Origin: an uncultured Collinsella sp. | Lineage (GTDB): Bacteria > Actinomycetota > Coriobacteriia > Coriobacteriales > Coriobacteriaceae | Length of the DNA stretch: 7,134 bases | Reading direction: 5' to 3' | Assembly (NCBI GenBank): GCA_900551625.1 | Contig: URWZ01000080.1 | Coordinates: 1 to 7,134, forward strand | Shown: in pieces, positions 1-6,207 of the stretch | How positions within the stretch are numbered: the first letter of the stretch is position 1 | How the letters are laid out: each line of letters begins with the position of its first letter | Translations under genes and position numbers: made by a program | The notes under the pieces: generated by a model | The model's database searches: none | Told to the model about the DNA's origin: nothing | The model's input: the letters and a program-made list of their open reading frames with translations, nothing else

Positions 1-44
1 TCTCGGGCGGCGAGCTCGCCAACGACCGCATGCTGCTGAGCTAA
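1..44 (+). CDS. C-terminal end of an unidentified protein (partial)
   Basis: An open frame enters from the left edge and ends at TAA (42-44). The last residues read SGGELANDRMLLS. Thirteen residues are too few to name a family, and no start or motif is visible. The stop is followed after 8 bases by the hairpin repeat at 53-93. That is the same arrangement as for the two other plus-strand genes that end next to a copy of this repeat, which supports this being a true gene end. The call rests on the open frame and this context only. Confidence 0.4.
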   Translation, partial: SGGELANDRMLLS

Positions 45-52
45 CGACCTAG

Positions 53-93
53 AAAACCACCACAAAGGGGACAGGCACCTTTGTGGTGGTTTT
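53..93. repeat. REP-like hairpin repeat, copy 1
   Basis: Perfect 16-bp inverted repeat: AAAACCACCACAAAGG (53-68) pairs with CCTTTGTGGTGGTTTT (78-93) around a 9-base loop GGACAGGCA. The 3' arm runs into five T's (90-94), so on the plus strand it could also end transcription of the gene stopping at 44. Near-identical copy at 1071-1110 and an inverted, covarying copy at 3788-3829. The GGGGACAG core resembles short palindromic REP elements that are mobilised by REP-associated tyrosine transposases in other bacteria. No such transposase lies in this window. Confidence 0.85.
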
Positions 94-116
94 TGTTAAA
101 GAGTAAGGAGACGGCC

Positions 117-176
117 ATGAAAAGACTCCCCCGCCTTGCGTTAGCCACCGCGTTGATCTGGAAGCGTCGACGCTAA
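117..176 (+). CDS. Possible 19-aa peptide, or 5' part of a frameshifted short secreted peptide
   Basis: ATG at 117 follows a good ribosome binding site (AAGGAG at 105-110, 6 bases upstream). The frame encodes MKRLPRLALATALIWKRRR and stops at 174-176. The first 14 residues look like the start of a signal peptide: basic residues, then Leu/Ala-rich. The hydrophobic run then breaks into WKRRR. A second plus-strand frame (phase of base 170) stays open to TGA at 245-247 and continues as EASTLSYTAGPCSPAVQ..., which resembles a cleavage region and mature part. Two readings fit: a tiny leader ORF, or a decayed gene with a one-base frameshift near 158-172. I recognise no homologue. Short ORFs arise by chance, so confidence is low. 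Confidence 0.25.
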   Translation: MKRLPRLALATALIWKRRR

Positions 177-192
177 GCTACACCGCCGGGCC

Positions 193-221
193 TTGCAGCC
201 CCGCCGTGCAAACCTTATATC
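193..221 (+). promoter_or_regulatory. Candidate promoter for mscS
   Basis: TTGCAG (193-198) and TATATC (216-221) are separated by 17 bases. Each box matches the sigma-70 consensus only partly (3/6 and 4/6). If it is used, the transcript would start near 228, at the foot of the hairpin at 229-260, about 75 bases upstream of the mscS start. This is weak evidence based only on spacing and box similarity. Confidence 0.25.
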
Positions 222-228
222 GAGCACA

Positions 229-260
229 GAAGCCCGTCCGAATTTGATCGGACGGGCTTC
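229..260. terminator. Strong 13-bp hairpin upstream of mscS (terminator or leader structure)
   Basis: GAAGCCCGTCCGA (229-241) pairs perfectly with TCGGACGGGCTTC (248-260) around a 6-base loop ATTTGA. The plus-strand tail is TTGG and so is a poor U-tract. It could be a weak terminator for transcription coming from the left, or a 5' leader hairpin on the mscS mRNA. It overlaps the end of the possible frameshifted peptide frame (TGA 245-247). Confidence 0.5.
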
Positions 261-304
261 TTGGTGGGTATCATGGTTGGACGATCATTAGGAGGTTTCC
301 CTAC

Positions 305-1072
305 ATGGAATTGTTTGAGCCAATTCTTCATTTCTTTGCACAACGATGGGTCCACAACATCATCTGGGCAGGTATCTTGGCCATCGGCACCGCCGTTGCC
401 GCCAAAGTCGTTTCCAAGACGCTGCGTCACCTGCTTAACCGAGACGATAACCCGCTTCCGGCATCGAGCATTTTCATCAACATCGCGCGCGCCATCATCT
501 GGATGATCGGCGGCAGCTTTATCCTCGACAACTGCTTTGGCATTAACGCAAACGCCCTCGTCGCCGCTCTTGGCGTCGGCGGCATCGCCATCTCGCTCGG
601 CTTTCAGGACACGCTGTCAAACCTTATTGGCGGCATGCAGGTTACGTTTATGGGCATCATCAAGCCCGGCGACAATATCGAGGTCGGCGGCGTGTCAGGC
701 GTGGTCCAAGACATCACCTGGCGCCACACGACCATCGAAGATGCCTGCGGGCAGACCATCATCGTCCCCAACTCCAACATCTCCAAGAACACGCTCGTGC
801 ACCTCATGCCCTTTGGGCGCGTAGCCGTCCCCGTCGCGGTGAAGGACACGTCCAAGTGGGCCTCGCTCGACGCACTGGCAGACGAGCTGACCAGCGCCAC
901 CAAGGCCGCTGTGCTTCCCATCTCGGGTTTTGACAAGGAGCCATATGTGCTCTTTAGCGAGATCGGCGACTTTGGCATCAAGGGCAAGATCATCTTTATC
1001 GTCAGCGACGACAGCACCACCTTCACGGCAGCCGACGCCTGCATCCGCGCCATCGCCCCCATCATCGCCTAA
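305..1072 (+). CDS. mscS: Small-conductance mechanosensitive channel, MscS family
   Basis: A membrane channel that opens under membrane tension and releases solutes during hypo-osmotic shock. The 255-aa protein is slightly shorter than E. coli MscS (about 286 aa). TM1 lies at about 17-36 and TM2 at about 56-77. The pore helix at about 83-116 is the family hallmark: Gly/Ala-rich AALGVGGIAISLGFQDTL, then NLIGGMQ. The beta-domain begins at about 118 with IIKPGDNIEVGGVSGVV and includes IVPNSNI (152-158). A mixed alpha/beta cytoplasmic C-terminal domain follows. The start is fixed by AGGAGG at 290-295, nine bases upstream of ATG 305. The TAA stop overlaps the first arm of the repeat at 1071. The family call is secure; the gating phenotype and ion preference cannot be read from sequence. 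Confidence 0.93.
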   Translation: MELFEPILHFFAQRWVHNIIWAGILAIGTAVAAKVVSKTLRHLLNRDDNPLPASSIFINIARAIIWMIGGSFILDNCFGINANALVAALGVGGIAISLGFQDTLSNLIGGMQVTFMGIIKPGDNIEVGGVSGVVQDITWRHTTIEDACGQTIIVPNSNISKNTLVHLMPFGRVAVPVAVKDTSKWASLDALADELTSATKAAVLPISGFDKEPYVLFSEIGDFGIKGKIIFIVSDDSTTFTAADACIRAIAPIIA

Positions 1073-1110
1073 AACCACCACAAAGGGGACAGGCACCTTT
1101 GTGGTGGTTT
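1071..1110. repeat. REP-like hairpin repeat, copy 2
   Basis: AAAACCACCACAAAGG (1071-1086) pairs with CCTTTGTGGTGGTTT (1096-1110) around the loop GGACAGGCA. It is identical to copy 1 (53-93) through the stem and loop but has only three T's before CGC, so it is a poorer intrinsic terminator. The mscS stop TAA (1070-1072) shares two bases with the 5' arm. It stands between mscS and the ParB/BMP gene and may separate their expression or stabilise the 3' end of mscS mRNA. Confidence 0.85.
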
Positions 1111-1166
1111 CGCATCGTGGTACCATGGTTCTTATCGTTGTTTAAACGACTAAGGGAGTAGACACC

Positions 1167-3083
1167 ATGGAAGAGGCCTATCGTCAAGCACGCAAGCGCG
1201 GCGAGCAAGGACGTCGACGCGCCATTAGTCAAAGCGAGCATCCGTACCTTACGGACCTCGATAGCTTGGTTGCCCAGCTCCCCTTAGGCCAGCGAGAGAA
1301 TGTCGGCCTGAGAGACATTCCGCTCGAAATGGTCGTCGGTACGGTTACCAAGGGCCGTCAGTTGGCCTTTTCATGCAACTTTATGCCCTTGCTGCCGTTT
1401 AGCACGGAGTTCGCCCGCAAGTGGTCCAACCTCTACGACATCCAGGTGACCGAGGGCTATCGCGATCCCGTCATCGTCACCGAGTTCATGCATCGGTTTT
1501 ACGTCCAAGAGGGCAACAAGCGCGTCAGCGTCCTCAAATTCCTGGACGCCCCGACGGTTTCGGCCAAGGTCACCCGTCTCTACCCCGGCACATGGGATTC
1601 CGTCGAAAGCCGCCTGTACGGCGAGTTCTGCGCGTTTTGGCGCGTCTGCCCCCTATACGAGATCGAGTTCTCGCGTGAGGGAAGCTACGAGACGCTCACC
1701 AAGATGCTCGGTCAGGACCTTATCGAAAAATGGCCGCAGAAAAAGGTCGACTACCTGCGCCACACCTTCCTACTCTTTAAGCGCGCCTACCTTCGCGCGG
1801 GCGGCGACCACCTGGACATTACGCCCGCAGACGCCATGCTCGTCTACCTCAATGTGTACAACCAGGACCGCCTGCTGGATACGCCGACGGATATCGTCGT
1901 AAACCGCCTGTGCAAGATCTGGCGCGAGCTGGTCATCGCCGGCAAAAATGACGAGGACAAGGTCGATCTTGTCGAAGCACCGAGTGTCGACGAGGAGGAG
2001 ACGCACGCCAAGTCCACCTCCGGCGTGCTCAACTTCTTTATGGGCAAGACCGTCTATTCGGCGGCCAACCCCCTGCGCATCGCCTTTATCCATGAGTTCC
2101 CCTGTGCGACGTCGAGCTGGGACAGTCTGCACGACCAAGGGCGTCAGTATCTCGATGAGCACTTTGGCGGTATCGTGCGCACCGAGGCGTTTGAGGACTG
2201 CCACGATCCGGACGTGTTCTACGCCGCCGTGGAAACGGCTGTCAAACATGGAGACAGCGTCATCTTCTCGACCTCGCACCGCCTGATGGAATACACGCTC
2301 AGGGCTGCCGTTGAGTATCCCCAGGTTCGGTTCCTCAACTGCTCTATCGGCCTTCCCCACCAAAGCGTCCGTTCGTACTTTGGCAAGATGTACGAGGCCA
2401 AGTTCCTCCTGGGCGCCCTTGCCGCCAGCATGGCGGACAACCACCGCATCGGTTACCACGCGTCGGTCTTCGCCTCGGGCGCACTCAGCGAGATCAACGC
2501 CTTTGCGATTGGAGCCTCGCTACTCGACCCCCGTGCGCAAATTATCCTGACCTGGGGCGATGTGCCCGCCGGTGGCCTTGCCGAGGCCATGTGCCGCGAA
2601 GGCGTAAGCGTCATGTCCGGCGCCGACATGTCAAAGCCGCTCGAAGACCCCACGGCCTACGGACTCCACCGCTTGGTCGATGGCAAGGTTGCCGGCATTG
2701 CCATGCCGGTATGGAACTGGGGCCGTTACTACGAGCTTATCGTGCGAAGCCTGCTGCATGGCACCTGGGATGAGACCAGTGACGACAGCCAGGTTCGCGC
2801 CGTCAACTACTGGTATGGCATGAGTTCGGGCGTTATCGATATTCGCTACGCTCCAGGCCTGCCCTATCAGACGCGCAAGCTCGTTCAGCTACTGCGCAAT
2901 GGCATTGTCGAGGGCTCCATCAATCCATTTGGCGGCGAGCTCCATAGCCAAGACGGCGTGGTGCAGATCGAAGGCTTTCCCCCGCTGCCGAGCACGCAAA
3001 TCGTCGAGATGGACTGGCTGGCAGACAACGTGGTGGGCACCATTCCGCAGCCCGACGATGAGCCGAAGGTCCGCGCCCTATGA
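1167..3083 (+). CDS. BMP/PnrA-type ligand-binding protein with N-terminal ParB-like segment
   Basis: The 638-aa protein has two recognisable parts. Residues about 50-135 hold a ParB/Srx-like segment with the core FYVQEGNKRVSVLKF (111-125), where E-G-N-K-R matches the nucleotide-binding box of ParB-like domains. Residues about 303-590 resemble the BMP family (PnrA-type nucleoside/purine binding proteins of ABC importers): an opening beta strand RIAFIHEF, DSLHDQGRQYL (319-329), and MYEAKFLLGALAA (408-420). The linker at about 257-285 is acidic. There is no signal peptide or lipobox (N-terminus MEEAYRQARKRGEQGRRR), so unlike true import receptors it should stay in the cytoplasm. The start is supported by AAGGGAG (1152-1158) eight bases upstream. 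The stop overlaps the start of the metallophosphoesterase gene in ATGA (3080-3083). No permease or ATPase genes are adjacent. A ligand sensor is my inference; the substrate is unknown. Confidence 0.8.
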   Translation: MEEAYRQARKRGEQGRRRAISQSEHPYLTDLDSLVAQLPLGQRENVGLRDIPLEMVVGTVTKGRQLAFSCNFMPLLPFSTEFARKWSNLYDIQVTEGYRDPVIVTEFMHRFYVQEGNKRVSVLKFLDAPTVSAKVTRLYPGTWDSVESRLYGEFCAFWRVCPLYEIEFSREGSYETLTKMLGQDLIEKWPQKKVDYLRHTFLLFKRAYLRAGGDHLDITPADAMLVYLNVYNQDRLLDTPTDIVVNRLCKIWRELVIAGKNDEDKVDLVEAPSVDEEETHAKSTSGVLNFFMGKTVYSAANPLRIAFIHEFPCATSSWDSLHDQGRQYLDEHFGGIVRTEAFEDCHDPDVFYAAVETAVKHGDSVIFSTSHRLMEYTLRAAVEYPQVRFLNCSIGLPHQSVRSYFGKMYEAKFLLGALAASMADNHRIGYHASVFASGALSEINAFAIGASLLDPRAQIILTWGDVPAGGLAEAMCREGVSVMSGADMSKPLEDPTAYGLHRLVDGKVAGIAMPVWNWGRYYELIVRSLLHGTWDETSDDSQVRAVNYWYGMSSGVIDIRYAPGLPYQTRKLVQLLRNGIVEGSINPFGGELHSQDGVVQIEGFPPLPSTQIVEMDWLADNVVGTIPQPDDEPKVRAL

Positions 3084-3790
3084 AAATCCTTGCCATAGCC
3101 GATACCGAAGAACGATGCCTTTGGGAGTGCTTTCGCAAAGAACGCTTTGAGGGTGTCGACCTGATTTTGTCCGCTGGTGATCTGGACCCGGACTATCTTG
3201 AGTTTTTGGTCACGGTCATCAACAGACCGCTCATCTACGTGCGAGGCAATCACGATGACCGCTATGCGCGTCATGCACCAGGTGGCTGCATCTGTGTCGA
3301 AGACGCTGTCTACGTGTACCGCGGCGTCCGCATTGCAGGCCTTGGCGGCTCCATGCGCTATCGAGATGGCGCCAACATGTACACCGAGCGCGAGATGGCC
3401 AAGCGCGTGCGCAAGCTGTCTCGTAAAGTGAGGATGGTCGGTGGCTGCGACATCTTGCTCACCCATGCGCCCGCCGCCGGCGAGGGCGATCTGGACGATC
3501 TGCCACATCGAGGATTCAAATGCTTTAACACAGCGCTCGAGTCCTGGAATCCCGACTACATGGTGCACGGGCATGTGCACCAATGCTATGGTCGCGACTT
3601 TCAACGTGAGCGTCAGCACGCATGCGGGGCAACGATCATCAACGCCTGCGGCTATACGCAGTTTGAGCTGGACGAAGCGCGCTACCCCATCCGTGGCTGG
3701 CAGGCAGCCTGGCTCAATTCGCAAACCATGCGTCGCGAACTCAAGCGCCACGAGGCTATCGAGTCCTCAACCGCTAGAACACCCTGGTAA
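3080..3790 (+). CDS. Calcineurin-like metallophosphoesterase (YfcE/MJ0936-like)
   Basis: A 236-aa predicted cytoplasmic two-metal phosphoesterase. Motifs in order: IADTE (6-10, motif I), GDLD (33-36), GNHDD (56-60), a THAP histidine (H129) and GHVH (164-167). These are the metal-binding and catalytic signatures of the superfamily. Motif I is D-x-E instead of the usual D-x-H, so one metal ligand is changed; the other motifs are intact, which argues against a dead enzyme. ATG 3080 overlaps the upstream TGA, implying translational coupling with the ParB/BMP gene and a shared role. I see no strong separate ribosome binding site (AAGGTCCGCGCCCT lies upstream). The substrate (phosphodiester, nucleotide or phosphoprotein) cannot be determined. 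The TAA stop overlaps the 5' arm of the hairpin at 3789. Confidence 0.85.
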   Translation: MKILAIADTEERCLWECFRKERFEGVDLILSAGDLDPDYLEFLVTVINRPLIYVRGNHDDRYARHAPGGCICVEDAVYVYRGVRIAGLGGSMRYRDGANMYTEREMAKRVRKLSRKVRMVGGCDILLTHAPAAGEGDLDDLPHRGFKCFNTALESWNPDYMVHGHVHQCYGRDFQRERQHACGATIINACGYTQFELDEARYPIRGWQAAWLNSQTMRRELKRHEAIESSTARTPW

Positions 3791-3829
3791 CCACCTTAAA
3801 GGGGGCGCTGTCCCCTTTAAGGTGGTTTT
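3788..3829. repeat. REP-like hairpin repeat, copy 3 (inverted, covarying); may act as terminator
   Basis: AACCACCTTAAAGGGG (3789-3804) pairs perfectly with CCCCTTTAAGGTGGTT (3812-3827), loop GCGCTGT, followed by TTTTG counting from the end of the stem. Read on the minus strand it carries AAAACCACC, then TT where copies 1-2 have AC, then AAAGGGGACAG; the opposite arm changes correspondingly from GT to AA. It is therefore an inverted member of the same family in which base pairing is kept. It may terminate the metallophosphoesterase transcript. Confidence 0.8.
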
Positions 3830-3840
3830 GACGCGAAAGC

Positions 3841-3879
3841 AAGAAACCCGGTCCTGCACGAGACAGAACCGGGTTTCTT
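3841..3879 (-). terminator. Rho-independent terminator of the rplA-end operon (bidirectional)
   Basis: AAGAAACCCGGT (3841-3852) pairs with ACCGGGTTTCTT (3868-3879). The stem extends past one mismatch through CTG/CAG to a 7-base loop. It lies 36 bases beyond the rplA stop, between convergent genes. On the minus strand the stem ends in TTTCTT, followed by GCTTTCG; on the plus strand it ends TTTCTTTAG. It can serve both directions, as a backup for the metallophosphoesterase gene as well. Confidence 0.85.
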
Positions 3880-3915
3880 TAGCAATGCTTGCTTTGCTCA
3901 GGCAGTAACCGTTAG

Positions 3916-4623
3916 TTACTCAGCCAAGAAGTCACGCTGGATAGCGGGATCGACCTTGACGCCAGGGCCCATGGTGGAAGACACGGAGATGGACTTAACG
4001 TACTTGCCCTTAGCAGAAGCGGGCTTGACGCGCAGGATCTCGGTGTACAGGGCAGCGTAGTTCTCGACGAGCTGCTGCTCGGAGAAGGACTTCTTGCCCA
4101 GGGGCACGTGGCAGATGCCGTAGCGGTCGGCGCGATACTCAACGCGGCCGGCCTTGAGCTCGGAGACCATCTTGGCGACGTCCATGGTCACGGTGCCGAG
4201 CTTGGGGTTCGGCATGAGGCCACGGGGACCAAGGATCTTACCGATGCGGCCAACCTTGGCCATCATGTTCGGCGTAGCGATAGCGGCGTCGAAGTTGATC
4301 TCGCCCTTCTGGATCTGGGCGACGAGCTCGTCGGAACCGATGATGTCGGCGCCGGCAGCCTCGGCCTCGCGGGCCTTCTCGCCCTCGGCGAAGACGGCAA
4401 CACGAATGGTCTTGCCGGTGCCGTGGGGCAGGGAGATGGAGCCGCGGATGTTCTGGTCGGCCTTACGAGTATCGACACCCAGACGGAAGTGGGCCTCGAC
4501 GGTCTCGTCGAACTTGGCGGTGTCGAGCTCCTTGATGAGCTTGGCAGCCTGAAGGGGGGTGTAGAGCGTGGCGCGGTCGATCTTCTCGGCAGCGGCGTTA
4601 TAGCTCTTACCATGCTTAGCCAT
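3916..4623 (-). CDS. rplA: 50S ribosomal protein L1
   Basis: L1 binds 23S rRNA at the mobile stalk near the E site, and in model bacteria it also represses translation of its own L11-L1 mRNA. The protein is 235 aa, the usual length. Recognisable features: [20 protein letters not shown] in the N-terminal domain, [16 protein letters not shown], the segment [18 protein letters not shown] around residues 130-148, and a C-terminal domain I return. Start choice: the frame also has an ATG at 4629, but the AGGAGG complement at 4632-4637 is only 2 bases from it and 8 bases from the ATG at 4623. MAKHGKSY is also the family-like N-terminus, so 4623 is preferred. It is the last gene of the cluster, and a strong terminator follows. 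rplJ/rplL do not follow. Confidence 0.97.
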   Translation of the reverse strand: MAKHGKSYNAAAEKIDRATLYTPLQAAKLIKELDTAKFDETVEAHFRLGVDTRKADQNIRGSISLPHGTGKTIRVAVFAEGEKAREAEAAGADIIGSDELVAQIQKGEINFDAAIATPNMMAKVGRIGKILGPRGLMPNPKLGTVTMDVAKMVSELKAGRVEYRADRYGICHVPLGKKSFSEQQLVENYAALYTEILRVKPASAKGKYVKSISVSSTMGPGVKVDPAIQRDFLAE

Positions 4624-4647
4624 GTGCATTACCTCCTGTGGTTAAAC

Positions 4648-4722
4648 GGGCGCGAGCCCTCCCACATCGTATCGTGTGCCCTATTGCACACATTTAACGG
4701 GCGCCCCGGTTGGAGCACCCGT
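4648..4722 (-). promoter_or_regulatory. Three consecutive hairpins in the rplK-rplA gap
   Basis: The 117-base gap holds three inverted repeats, in transcription order. (a) An 11-bp stem with two G-U pairs and an AACC loop (4722-4697). (b) GTGTGC/GCACAC around 6 bases (4691-4674). (c) GGGC/GCCC with a 4-base loop (4659-4648). The first resembles a weak terminator or attenuator because the tail is TAAATG and not a U-run. The last ends 10 bases before the rplA ribosome binding site. A role in L1 feedback control or mRNA processing is possible but unproven. Confidence 0.4.
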
Positions 4723-4740
4723 CGTTACCAAAAGAAATCG

Positions 4741-5169
4741 CTACTCAGCGATGGTGACGCCCATGGAACGGGCGGTACCGGCGATGATCTTCTTGGCGGC
4801 GTCAATGTCGTTGGCATTGAGGTCCGGCATCTTGATCTCGGCGATCTTGGTGAGCTGCTCCTGGGAGAGCTGACCAACCTTGTCGGCCTGGGGCTTAGCG
4901 GAACCAGACTTGAGGTTCAGCTCCTTCTTGATGAGGTGAGCCGCCGGCGGGGTCTTGGTGATGAAGGAGAAGGACTTATCCTCGAAGACAGTGATCTCAA
5001 CGGGGATGATGTCGCCCTTCTTGTCCTGCGTCTCGGCGTTAAAGGCCTGGCAGAACTGCATGATGTTCACGCCAGCTGCGCCCAGGGCGGGGCCGACGGG
5101 AGGAGCGGGGTTAGCTGCACCAGCAGGAATCTGGAGCTTAATGACGTTGGCAACCTTCTTCTCAGCCAT
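4741..5169 (-). CDS. rplK: 50S ribosomal protein L11
   Basis: L11 forms part of the GTPase-associated centre with 23S rRNA and contacts elongation factors; it is also needed for RelA-type stringent sensing where RelA exists. At 142 aa it has exactly the common length. Features: [20 protein letters not shown] (about 11-30), the Pro-rich N-terminal domain; [28 protein letters not shown]; and the C-terminal RNA-binding domain ending in [17 protein letters not shown]. Start choice: an in-frame ATG at 5175 abuts the AAAGGA Shine-Dalgarno directly, whereas the ATG at 5169 is 6 bases away and gives the family-typical MAEKK start. It lies 120 bases downstream of nusG and 117 bases upstream of the rplA start. 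Confidence 0.97.
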   Translation of the reverse strand: MAEKKVANVIKLQIPAGAANPAPPVGPALGAAGVNIMQFCQAFNAETQDKKGDIIPVEITVFEDKSFSFITKTPPAAHLIKKELNLKSGSAKPQADKVGQLSQEQLTKIAEIKMPDLNANDIDAAKKIIAGTARSMGVTIAE

Positions 5170-5289
5170 GGTCATTCCTTTCGAATCACGAGTGTGAAGT
5201 ACTTGCTATATCGTAAGCACGCACGTGTTAGAAGCACTCCTGAGATGAGCAGTCACAGAAGAAGCACGCTCGCGCGAACGGACGAAAAC

Positions 5290-5826
5290 TTAAGCGATGA
5301 CAGCGACCTGGTTAAAGTCGAGCTCGACCGGCGTCTCACGGCCAAAGATCATCAGGGTGACCTTCAGCTTGCCTGCCTCGGTGTTAACCTCGGAGACCTT
5401 GCCATCAAAGTCGGTAAGCGGGCCATCAGTGACGCGGACGGACGTGCCGACCTCAATATCAACCGAGGTGCGCTTGGGCGAATCGCCCTTACCGGGACGA
5501 CGAGTCATCTTATTGTACTCGTCGCGGGAAAGCGGAGCGGGCTTGCCATTGCCGCCCAGGAAACCAGTGACACCGGGCGTGTTGCGAACACACGTCCACG
5601 CATCGTCATCCATCTCCATGCGAACCAGGACATAACCCGGGAAGATCTTGGAATCCTTGGTCTCACGCTTGCCACCCTCTTTAATCTCGGTGACGCGCTC
5701 CATAGGAATCTCGATATCAAAGATACGGTCCTGCATGCCCATGGTCTCGATGCGATGCTCGAGATCGGACTTAACACGGTTCTCGTATCCAGAGTAAGTG
5801 TGAACGACGTACCAACGCTTAGACAT
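5290..5826 (-). CDS. nusG: Transcription termination/antitermination factor NusG
   Basis: NusG binds RNA polymerase as a processivity factor and links it to the ribosome or Rho. It is a 178-aa protein with the NGN domain at about 4-105 ([19 protein letters not shown] at the start, then [11 protein letters not shown] at 60-70 and [10 protein letters not shown] at 82-91). The C-terminal KOW domain at about 124-176 contains [20 protein letters not shown]. It lacks the long N-terminal extension seen in many Actinobacteria and is close to the E. coli length. The ATG (5826) begins 3 bases after the secE stop, and its Shine-Dalgarno GAGGGG (5839-5834) lies inside the last secE codons. Translation of secE and nusG is therefore probably coupled. 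Confidence 0.97.
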   Translation of the reverse strand: MSKRWYVVHTYSGYENRVKSDLEHRIETMGMQDRIFDIEIPMERVTEIKEGGKRETKDSKIFPGYVLVRMEMDDDAWTCVRNTPGVTGFLGGNGKPAPLSRDEYNKMTRRPGKGDSPKRTSVDIEVGTSVRVTDGPLTDFDGKVSEVNTEAGKLKVTLMIFGRETPVELDFNQVAVIA

Positions 5827-5829
5827 GGT

Positions 5830-6168
5830 TTAGCCCCTCAATCCAGAGAACAGAGCAAGAGCCTCGCCAAAGCCAGCATCGAGCAGAGCGATGACGACGC
5901 CGACGACGATCAGAGAAGCGCAAACGACGACCGAGTAGTTCACGAGCTCCTTCTTATCGGGCCACGTGACACGCTTCATCTCGGACTTCACCGAAGCGAA
6001 ATACTTCTTGGTGCGGGCGAAGAAACCAGGCTTCTCGTTCTTCTTGGACTTCGCAGCCTTCTCGTTCTTCTTGGCAACGGCCTTCTTGGCCTCAACCTTG
6101 GAGTTGGCGGCAGCGTTGTTGGCAGGTGCCGACTGCTGAGCCTTCTTCTTGTTCTTCTTGTTGGCCAT
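5830..6168 (-). CDS. secE: Preprotein translocase subunit SecE
   Basis: SecE clamps and stabilises SecY in the membrane translocon. This is the single-TM bacterial type with 112 aa. A Lys/Ala-rich, probably disordered N-terminal extension (1-47) is followed by the conserved amphipathic helix and motif YFASVKSEMKRVTWPDKKEL (56-75), then one membrane helix at about 79-97 (VVVCASLIVVGVVIALL). The short tail ends GLRG. The start is supported by GGAGGT (6181-6176), 7 bases upstream. The gene sits 76 bases after tRNA-Trp and 3 bases before nusG, the usual order in bacteria. Confidence 0.95.
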   Translation of the reverse strand: MANKKNKKKAQQSAPANNAAANSKVEAKKAVAKKNEKAAKSKKNEKPGFFARTKKYFASVKSEMKRVTWPDKKELVNYSVVVCASLIVVGVVIALLDAGFGEALALFSGLRG

Positions 6169-6207
6169 TTGGGTTACCTCCGCGCAATGCGCTTATACAT
6201 GAGTAAA

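Noticed and set aside
604..1126. Minus-strand frames (143-153 aa) opposite mscS
   Set aside because: They lie inside a certain MscS gene, overlap each other in different frames, and one crosses the hairpin repeat. Shadows of GC-rich coding.
1770..2459. 229-aa minus-strand frame opposite the ParB/BMP gene
   Set aside because: Shadow frame: no motif, no start signal, and the plus-strand reading is continuous over 638 codons.
2885..3751. 288-aa minus-strand open frame opposite the ParB/BMP 3' end and the metallophosphoesterase
   Set aside because: The plus-strand genes have clear domain motifs and a coupled ATGA junction. The antisense frame has no recognisable domain and no ribosome binding site.
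53..3829. CRISPR array
   Set aside because: The three hairpin copies are about 1.0 and 2.7 kb apart, one is inverted, and there are no regularly sized spacers.
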